DNA of 64,000 bases from Streptomyces sp. WAC 01529. GTDB taxonomy: Bacteria; Actinomycetota; Actinomycetes; Streptomycetales; Streptomycetaceae. Both the position numbers and the translations under genes were made by a program. The notes beneath the pieces are model-generated. The model had not been told where the DNA came from and searched no databases. It saw only the letters and a program-made list of their open reading frames with translations. Positions 57,855-64,000 of this stretch are shown here, piece by piece. The stretch lies in contig NZ_CP029617.1 in NCBI RefSeq assembly GCF_003945545.1, positions 7,653,001 to 7,717,000 of the forward strand, in the 5' to 3' direction. Positions within the stretch are counted from its first letter, which is position 1; the number at the start of each line of letters is the position of its first letter.

Positions 57855-60800
57855 ATGCATGACGACCGCACCCTCGTCGAAGCCCGCCTCAAGCGCGTTC
57901 TGGATGAGCGCATCAGGCCCGCCGTGTATCCCGCCTCCGTGCCGCTGGACGTCGCGGTGTGGAACGCGCCGGGCGAGCCCGTGCCCGTCGCCGAGGGGCT
58001 GGCCGCCGAGCCCGTGCCGACCGGTGTCGGGGAGCGGTGGGGCGCGCCCTGGGGGACCAGCTGGTTCCGGGTGAGCGGGACCGTGCCGACGGAGTGGGCG
58101 GGGAAGACCGTCGAGGCCATCCTCGACCTCGGCTTCGACGAGAACATGCCGGGCTTCCAGTGCGAGGGGCTCGTCTACCGCCCCGACGGCACCCCGGTGA
58201 AGGGCCTCAACCCGCGCAACCAGTGGGTGCGGATCGCCGCGCCCGCCGAGGGCGGCGAAGAGGTGCGGCTGCACATCGAGGCCGCCTCCAACCCCGTCAT
58301 CCTCGACTACCACCCCTTCCTGCCCACCCAGTTGGGCGACAAGGAGACCGCGGGCAGCGAGCCGCAGTACGAGCTCGCGCGCATGGACCTCGCCGTCTTC
58401 GACGAGACGGTGTGGCAGCTCGTCATCGACCTGGAGGTCCTCGGCGAGCTGATGCGGGAACTGCCCGAGGACAGCGGGCGGCGCTACGACATCGTGCGCG
58501 CGGTCGGCCGCGCGCTGGACGCCGTCGACCTCCAGGACGTGAACGGCTCGGCCGCCGCCGCACGCGCCCGGCTCGAAGGCGTGCTCAGCACCCCCGCTGA
58601 GCCGTCCGCGCACCGCATCAGCGCCGTCGGCCACGCCCACATCGACTCCGCGTGGCTGTGGCCGCTGCGCGAGACGGTGCGCAAGGTGGCGCGTACGACG
58701 TCGAACATGACCGCGCTCATCGAGGACGAGCCCGACTTCGTCTTCGCCATGTCCCAGGCGCAGCAGTGGGCCTGGATCAAGGAGCACCGGCCCGAGGTGT
58801 GGGCGAAGGTGAAGAAGGCGGTCGCCGACGGACGGTTCGTGCCCGCGGGCGGGATGTGGGTCGAGTCGGACACGAACATGCCGGGCTCGGAGGCGATGGC
58901 CCGTCAGTTCGTGCACGGCAAGCGGTTCTTCCTCGACGAGTTCGGCGTGGAGAACGACGAGGCGTGGCTGCCCGACACCTTCGGCTTCGCCGCGGGTCTT
59001 CCGCAGATCATCAAGGCTGCGGGCTCCAAGTGGCTGCTCACGCAGAAGATCTCGTGGTCGCAGACCAACCGCTTCCCGCACCACACCTTCAACTGGGAGG
59101 GCATCGACGGGACGCGGATCTTCACGCACTTCCCGCCCGTCGACACCTACAACTGCTCCATGAAGGGCAGCGAGATCGCCCACGCGGCGAAGAACTTCAA
59201 GGACAAGGGCGTCGCCCGGCACTCGCTCGCGCCGACCGGCTGGGGCGACGGAGGCGGCGGCACCACCCGCGAGATGATCGCCAAGGCGGCCCGGCTGCGG
59301 GACCTGGAGGGCTCGGCGACCGTCCGCTGGGAGACGCCGGAGCAGTTCTTCGAGAAGGCCGAGGCCGAGTACCCGAACGCCCCCGTCTGGGTCGGCGAGC
59401 TGTATCTGGAGCTGCACCGGGCGACCCTCACCAGCCAGGCCGGCACCAAGCAGGGCAACCGCCGCAGCGAGCACCTGCTGCGGGAGGCTGAGCTGTGGGC
59501 GGCCACGGCCGCCGTGCGGTGCGCCGGGTTCACGTACCCCTACGAGCAGTTGGACCGCGTCTGGAAGACGGTCCTGCTCCACCAGTTCCACGACATCCTG
59601 CCCGGCTCGTCCATCGCCTGGGTGCACCGCGAGGCCCGTGCGACGTACGCGGCGCTCGCGCGGGAGCTGAACGGCATCATCGAGGCGGCGCAGCGCGCCC
59701 TCGCCGGTGAGGGCGCCGACGAGCTGGTCTTCAACTCCACCCCGCACGCCCGCGACGGCGTGCCCGCGGGCGGCGCCAGGAACGCGGCGACCGGCGGGCG
59801 GTCGGCGATCGAGGCGCGTGCCGAGGGGGGCTTCGTCCTCGACAACGGTTTGCTGCGGGTCGAGATCGACGCGCGGGGACTGGTCGTGTCCGCGTACGAC
59901 CTCGTCGCCGACCGCGAGACCGTGGCGCCCGGCGCGGCGGCGAACCTGCCGCAACTGCACGCCGACTTCCCGAACATGTGGGACGCGTGGGACGTGGACG
60001 AGTTCTACCGGAACACCGTCACGGACCTCACGGAGGCGGACGAGGTCACCGCGGGCGAGGGCGCGTCGGTCCGGGTCGTGCGCGCCTTCGGTGACTCGCG
60101 GCTCACGCAGGTCCTGTCGCTGGCGCCGGGCGCGCGGCGGCTCGACATCGACACCGAGGTCGACTGGTACGAGACCGAGAAGTTCCTCAAGCTCGCCTTC
60201 CCGCTGGACATCCACGCCGAGCGGTACGCGTCGGAGACCCAGTTCGGGCACTTCTACCGGCCCACGCACACCAACACGAGCTGGGAGGCGGCCAAGTTCG
60301 AGGCGTGCAACCACCGCTTCGTGCACATGGAGGAGCCGGGCTGGGGTGTCGCGCTGGTCAACGACTCGACGTACGGCCACGACGTGACCCGCGCGGTCCG
60401 CGCCGACGACGCGAGTACGACCACGACCGTGCGTGTCTCGCTGCTGCGTGCACCGCGCTTCCCCGACCCCGAGACCGACCAGGGCGTGCACCGCTTCAGG
60501 CACGCACTGGTGCCGGGCGCGGCGATCGGCGACGCGGTGCGCGAGGGGTACCGCGTCAACCTGCCCGAGCGGCGGGTGAGCGGTGGCTCCGAGGTGGCGC
60601 CGCTGGTCACGGTCGACAACGACGCCGTGGTCGTCACGGCGGTCAAGCTCGCCGACGACGGCAGCGGTGACGTCGTCGTCCGCTTCCACGAGGCCCACGG
60701 CGGGCGGGCGAGGGCGACGCTGACAGCGGGCTTCGAGCCGACCTCGGTCACCGCGACCGACCTGCTCGAACGCCCGCTCGCGGACGCCGTGTCCCCGGAG

Positions 60801-60872
60801 CTGACGGGCGGCGCCGTCCCGGTGAGGCTTCGCCCGTTCGAACTGGTGACGCTGCGGTTCGGGAGGAGCTGA
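57855..60872 (+). CDS. GH38 alpha-mannosidase
   Basis: 1005 residues, full length. Zinc site HAHID (H260, H262, D264) in ISAVGHAHIDSAWLWPLRETVRKVART. Catalytic nucleophile Asp in MWVESDTNMPGSEAMARQF (about D339). DTFGFAAGLPQIIKAAG is the barrel block. C-terminal beta-sandwiches start after about 630. It cleaves alpha-linked mannose from oligomannose glycans, in the cytosol (no signal peptide). GGGAG precedes the ATG. It is the last gene of the LacI-controlled operon; read-through may continue past it. Confidence 0.95.
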   Translation: MHDDRTLVEARLKRVLDERIRPAVYPASVPLDVAVWNAPGEPVPVAEGLAAEPVPTGVGERWGAPWGTSWFRVSGTVPTEWAGKTVEAILDLGFDENMPGFQCEGLVYRPDGTPVKGLNPRNQWVRIAAPAEGGEEVRLHIEAASNPVILDYHPFLPTQLGDKETAGSEPQYELARMDLAVFDETVWQLVIDLEVLGELMRELPEDSGRRYDIVRAVGRALDAVDLQDVNGSAAAARARLEGVLSTPAEPSAHRISAVGHAHIDSAWLWPLRETVRKVARTTSNMTALIEDEPDFVFAMSQAQQWAWIKEHRPEVWAKVKKAVADGRFVPAGGMWVESDTNMPGSEAMARQFVHGKRFFLDEFGVENDEAWLPDTFGFAAGLPQIIKAAGSKWLLTQKISWSQTNRFPHHTFNWEGIDGTRIFTHFPPVDTYNCSMKGSEIAHAAKNFKDKGVARHSLAPTGWGDGGGGTTREMIAKAARLRDLEGSATVRWETPEQFFEKAEAEYPNAPVWVGELYLELHRATLTSQAGTKQGNRRSEHLLREAELWAATAAVRCAGFTYPYEQLDRVWKTVLLHQFHDILPGSSIAWVHREARATYAALARELNGIIEAAQRALAGEGADELVFNSTPHARDGVPAGGARNAATGGRSAIEARAEGGFVLDNGLLRVEIDARGLVVSAYDLVADRETVAPGAAANLPQLHADFPNMWDAWDVDEFYRNTVTDLTEADEVTAGEGASVRVVRAFGDSRLTQVLSLAPGARRLDIDTEVDWYETEKFLKLAFPLDIHAERYASETQFGHFYRPTHTNTSWEAAKFEACNHRFVHMEEPGWGVALVNDSTYGHDVTRAVRADDASTTTTVRVSLLRAPRFPDPETDQGVHRFRHALVPGAAIGDAVREGYRVNLPERRVSGGSEVAPLVTVDNDAVVVTAVKLADDGSGDVVVRFHEAHGGRARATLTAGFEPTSVTATDLLERPLADAVSPELTGGAVPVRLRPFELVTLRFGRS

Positions 60873-61086
60873 CTCCGGGATACCCGGAGGAGCTGACCCT
60901 GGAGCTGATGCCGGGGGCCGGGAGGTGCTGGCGCCGGGGCCCAGGGGAAGCTGAGGCCGCGAGGCGGTGACGGGGACGGGAGCCGGGCGCGACGAGGCTG
61001 GGCGGGGCCGGGCTTGATGGGACCGGAGCCGGGCGGAGGTACGGCCGGAGGCGGTTGCGGCCCCGCCCCCGCCGCGCGTCCCGCCG

Positions 61087-61815
61087 TCACCCGTCCAATT
61101 GCGTCCGCAGCCACTCCTCCACCTCGCCCACGTGCGCCGCCGCCGCGGCCCGGGCCGCCTCCGGGTCGCGGGCCGCCAAGGCGCGGTGGATACGGGCGTG
61201 CTCGCGGCGGGTGCGGTCGAAGGCGCCCTCCTCCTGGTAGCCGCGCCACACCCGCGCGCGGAACGTCCGTGAGGACAGGCCCTCCAGGATCGCCGCCATC
61301 GTGTCGTTGCCCGCCGAGAGGGCGATCGTGCGGTGGAACGCCAGGTCATGGAAGAGGATCCGCTCCGGGTCATCCGTGGCGTTCATCGCCTCCAAGTGCC
61401 TCTCGACATCGGCGAGTTGGTCGGGCGAGATCCGCGCGGCCGCGAGCGCGGTCGCCGTCGACTCCAGGACCCGTCGTACTTCGAGCAGTTCCACGAGTCG
61501 CGGCCCGCGTGACAGGTCGGCCACCACGCCGAAGGTCTCCAGCAGATCACCGGCCTCCAACTGCGTGACGTAGATGCCCGAACCGTGCCGGGCCTCCAGC
61601 ACGCCCATCACCGTCAGCGCCCGGATCGCCTCCCGCATGGAACTGCGCGAGAGGCCCAACTGCGCTGCCAAGTCCCTCTCGGTGGGCAGCCGTTGCCCCG
61701 GCTCCAGCCGCCCCTCGCCGATCATCGCCTTGATCTGCTCGATGGCCCGCTGCGTCACCGTGCCCTTCTGGGGCACCGCGCCCTTCCGTGGGGCGGACTG
61801 GTCTTGCTGGTCCAC
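61087..61815 (-). CDS. FadR-type GntR regulator
   Basis: 242 residues from a GTG with GGAGGAG 6 bp upstream; the ATG at 61830 lacks comparable spacing. Winged helix at about 20-85: KGTVTQRAIEQIKAMIGEGRLEPGQRLPTERDLAAQLGLSRSSMREAIRALTVMGVLEARHGSGIYV. FCD domain follows, with FHRTIALSAGNDTMAAIL (metal-binding His region). It is divergent from the sugar ABC operon with a palindromic operator in between, so it is the likely local repressor. The ligand is unknown. Confidence 0.88.
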   Translation of the reverse strand: MDQQDQSAPRKGAVPQKGTVTQRAIEQIKAMIGEGRLEPGQRLPTERDLAAQLGLSRSSMREAIRALTVMGVLEARHGSGIYVTQLEAGDLLETFGVVADLSRGPRLVELLEVRRVLESTATALAAARISPDQLADVERHLEAMNATDDPERILFHDLAFHRTIALSAGNDTMAAILEGLSSRTFRARVWRGYQEEGAFDRTRREHARIHRALAARDPEAARAAAAAHVGEVEEWLRTQLDG

Positions 61816-61865
61816 GTAACGCTCCTCCATTGGCTGGCCGGGTGCGGCGCAGTCTAGCCAGCGAT

Positions 61866-61878
61866 GTGGTCCGACCAC
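61866..61878. promoter_or_regulatory. FadR-type operator between regulator and sugar ABC operon
   Basis: GTGGTCCGACCAC is a perfect 6+1+6 palindrome in the 174-bp divergent gap. A partial copy (AGTGGTCTGAT) lies at 61930-61939. The TGGTC...GACCA core is the usual half-site of FadR-subfamily regulators. Confidence 0.78.
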
Positions 61879-61989
61879 TACGCCCCGAAAACGGGAAAAG
61901 TTGGCGCCGAAGGGTGTTGCGGTCGCCAAGTGGTCTGATAAATATTCGCGTCACCAGGTGCTGGAATCCGCTCGACGAGGAGCCGTCAG

Positions 61990-63099
61990 ATGGTCGGCAG
62001 GAACGGCAGAAACGGCAGGAACGGCAGGACAGTACGCAACAGGCCCATCAGGAAAGGCCGTTCGCGGAGGGCACGTGCCGCCGCGGCGGTCTCCTGCGTC
62101 TCCCTCGCGCTCGCCGCGTGCGGAAGCACGAAGGACACCGCCTCGCCCGGTGGCGAAGGCGGCGGCGAGGGCAGGGTCGGGGTGATCCTGCCCCTGCTGA
62201 CCTCCCCGTTCTGGCAGTCGTACAACGACTACGTGCCGAAGATGGCGAAGTCCGAGGACGTCGACGCGATGAAGACCGTCAACTCCAACAGCGACCCCTC
62301 GCAGCAGATCACCGACATCAACAACCAGCTCAACCAGGGCGTGAGGGGCCTCGTCGTGGCGCCCCTCGACAGTGCCGCCATCTCCGCCGGGCTCGACCAG
62401 GCCGAGCGCAAGGGCGTGCCCGTGGTCGCCGTCGACGTCGCGCCCGAGAAGGGCAGGGTGGCGATGGTGGTGCGGGCCGACAACACCGCGTACGGCGAGA
62501 AGGCCTGCGACTACCTCGGCGAGCGGGTCAGGACCGGCAAGGTCGTGCAGATCATGGGCGACCTGGCCTCCGTCAACGGCCGCGAGCGCTCCAAGGCCTT
62601 CCGCGACTGCGTGCGGGAGAAGCACCCGAAGCTGAAGGTCCTGGAGATCCCCGCCAAGTGGGAGTCCGACACCGCCGCCGCCAAGCTCGACACGCTGCTC
62701 AGCTCCCACCCCGACATCAAGGGCATCTATCTACAGGCGGGCGGCGTCTATCTCGCGCCGACCCTCCAGACCCTCAAATCCAAGGGGATGCTGAAGAAGG
62801 CGGGGGAGAAGGGGCACATCACCGTCGTCTCGAACGACGGCATCCCGCAGGAGTTCGACGCCATCCGCGAGGGCCGGATCGACGCGACCGTCTCGCAGCC
62901 CGCCGACGCCTACGCCAAGTACGGCATGCACTACATCAAGGCCGCGATGAACGGGAAGAAGTTCAAGCCGGGCCCGACCGACCACGGCTCCGAGATCGTG
63001 AGGCTGCCCAGCGGCAACCTGGAGGACCAGCTGCCCGCGCCCCTGGTCACGAAGGAGAACGTCGGCGACGCCGAGCTGTGGGGCAACACGGTCGGATGA
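61990..63099 (+). CDS. Sugar ABC transporter substrate-binding lipoprotein (RbsB-like)
   Basis: 369 residues. An unusual RNG repeat n-region (RNGRNGRNGRTVRNR), then hydrophobic AAAAVSCVSLALAAC with a lipobox. The Peripla_BP_4 fold follows: GVILPLLTSPFWQSYNDYVPKMAKSEDVDAMKTVNSNSDPSQQITDINNQLNQGVRGLVVAPLDS, VVRADNTAYGEKACDYLGERV, TLQTLKSKGMLKKAGEKGHITVVSNDG. It belongs to the ribose/xylose class. GAGGAG lies upstream of the ATG. Its stop overlaps the ATPase gene (ATGA). Confidence 0.9.
   Translation: MVGRNGRNGRNGRTVRNRPIRKGRSRRARAAAAVSCVSLALAACGSTKDTASPGGEGGGEGRVGVILPLLTSPFWQSYNDYVPKMAKSEDVDAMKTVNSNSDPSQQITDINNQLNQGVRGLVVAPLDSAAISAGLDQAERKGVPVVAVDVAPEKGRVAMVVRADNTAYGEKACDYLGERVRTGKVVQIMGDLASVNGRERSKAFRDCVREKHPKLKVLEIPAKWESDTAAAKLDTLLSSHPDIKGIYLQAGGVYLAPTLQTLKSKGMLKKAGEKGHITVVSNDGIPQEFDAIREGRIDATVSQPADAYAKYGMHYIKAAMNGKKFKPGPTDHGSEIVRLPSGNLEDQLPAPLVTKENVGDAELWGNTVG
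61996..62030 (+). repeat. 9-bp tandem repeat in the SBP signal region
   Basis: GGCAGGAAC/GGCAGAAAC units repeated about four times and coding Arg-Asn-Gly triplets in the n-region of the lipoprotein signal, giving a longer and very basic start. Confidence 0.7.
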
Positions 63100-64000
63100 G
63101 TACGCCGATGACCAAGCCCCCCGCCGGTGGGCGGGCCGCGCTCCCGCTCGTCGAGGCCTCGGGCATAGCCAAGCGGTACGGGCCCACCGTCGCGCTGCGG
63201 GACGGCCGTCTGACCGTCCTGCCCGGTGAGTCCCACGCCCTCGTCGGCCGCAACGGCGCGGGCAAGTCCACCCTCGTCACCGTCCTCACCGGCCTCCAGG
63301 CGCCGGACGCGGGCACCGTCCTCTTCGACGGCGAGCCCGCGCCCCCGCTCACCGACCGCGACGCCTGGCGCCGGAAGGTGGCCTGCGTCTACCAGAAGCC
63401 CACGGCCATACCGGAGTTGACCGTCGCCGAGAACCTCTTCGTCAACCGGCAGCCCACGGGCCGCGGCGGCTTCATCAGCTGGCGCAAGCTGCGCGCCGAC
63501 GCCGCCGACGTGCTCGACACCTGGGACGTACACGTCGACCCCGACGCCCGCACCGCCGACCTGCTCGTCGAGGACCGCCAAATGGTGGAGATCGCTCGGG
63601 CGTTGAGCTTCGGCGCCCGCTTCATCGTCCTCGACGAACCGACCGCGCAGCTCGACAACCGCGAGATCGAACGCCTCTTCACCCGCATGCGCGCGCTCCA
63701 GGAGTCCGGCGTCACCTTCCTGTTCATCTCGCACCACCTCCAGGAGGTGTACGAGGTGTGCCAGACCGTCACCGTGCTCCGCGACGCCCGCTGGATCACC
63801 AGCGCACCCGTCACCGAACTGCCGCGCGCCGCACTGGTCGAGGCCATGGCGGGCGAGGTCATCGCCGAGCAGACCGAGGCCGAGCAGGCCGTCACCCGTA
63901 CCCAGGTCCCCGCCGACGCGCCGGTCGTGCTGGAAGCGCGCGGCCTCACCAGTACCTCGTACGCCGACATCGACCTGACCGTCCGCGAGGGCGAGGTCGT
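63096..64000 (+). CDS. Sugar ABC transporter ATP-binding protein, double-domain RbsA type (cut at window end)
   Basis: 301 complete codons are visible; the gene is open at base 64000. Start ATG overlaps the binding-protein stop (ATGA). First ATPase domain: Walker A GRNGAGKST, YQKPTAIPELTVAENLFVNR, a degenerate signature VEDRQMVEIARAL, Walker B FIVLDEPTAQLD and switch His in FISHHLQEVYE. From about residue 280 the second domain begins (LEARGLTSTSYADIDLTVREGEV). This is the RbsA/XylG layout. Permease genes should follow outside the window. Confidence 0.88.
   Translation, partial: MSTPMTKPPAGGRAALPLVEASGIAKRYGPTVALRDGRLTVLPGESHALVGRNGAGKSTLVTVLTGLQAPDAGTVLFDGEPAPPLTDRDAWRRKVACVYQKPTAIPELTVAENLFVNRQPTGRGGFISWRKLRADAADVLDTWDVHVDPDARTADLLVEDRQMVEIARALSFGARFIVLDEPTAQLDNREIERLFTRMRALQESGVTFLFISHHLQEVYEVCQTVTVLRDARWITSAPVTELPRAALVEAMAGEVIAEQTEAEQAVTRTQVPADAPVVLEARGLTSTSYADIDLTVREGEV

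Overview
The window is a high-GC, densely coded chromosome segment of a Streptomyces-like actinomycete. The evidence is strong third-position GC bias, many GTG starts, GGAGG-type ribosome binding sites, a DasR-type chitinase promoter, VanRS of the Streptomyces coelicolor type, and very rare TTA codons. I saw no rRNA, tRNA, insertion sequence or CRISPR array. About 62 protein genes are called, two of them cut by the window ends.

Layout. 1-5.9 kb: a cut CDGSH Fe-S protein overlapping a methyltransferase, small DUF proteins, a succinate-semialdehyde-type aldehyde dehydrogenase, a CBS protein, and a TetR gene divergent from an NTF2-like gene across an array of perfect 16-bp operators, followed by an F420-type reductase. 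5.9-17.4 kb: secreted GH19 chitinase with DasR-like sites, a GntR regulator with an MFS exporter, a GNAT, a GH3 beta-glucosidase, an ABC exporter behind a SoxR-like promoter, a Tat-exported metallophosphatase and a glucose dehydrogenase. 17.5-21.1 kb: a compact glycopeptide-response locus, vanJ-like and vanY genes divergent from vanRS, with no vanHAX found; vanY carries a TTA codon. 21.1-29.2 kb: an SDR/ADH pair, two paralogous small secreted proteins, an ArsR-like regulator, an amino-acid ABC importer and panD. 29.3-36 kb: GNAT, Asp/Glu racemase, AXE1-type esterase, a cell-wall hydrolase (Rpf-LysM-M23), LuxR and amidohydrolase.

36.2-42.7 kb is the most unusual part: a six-gene overlapping operon (MFS exporter, FemAB-like transferase, orphan tetrapyrrole-methylase-fold protein, HAD phosphatase, APH-like kinase, second FemAB/GNAT transferase). 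It has TTA codons in two genes and no recognised core synthase. It looks like a small, bldA-gated pathway that I cannot match to a described product.

42.7-51.9 kb: DMT transporter, FhuF-like 2Fe-2S protein, GlgM/GlgA and GlgC (ADP-glucose to maltose-1-phosphate/glycogen), an SDR with a Cys4 insert, a 57-residue peptide, an F420-reductase/hemerythrin fusion and a GCS2-type ligase. 51.9-60.9 kb: a LacI-controlled glycan locus (ABC importer, GH5_18-like beta-mannosidase, GH38 alpha-mannosidase), similar in content to N-glycan use loci. 61.1-64 kb: a FadR-type regulator divergent from a second sugar ABC system that runs off the window.
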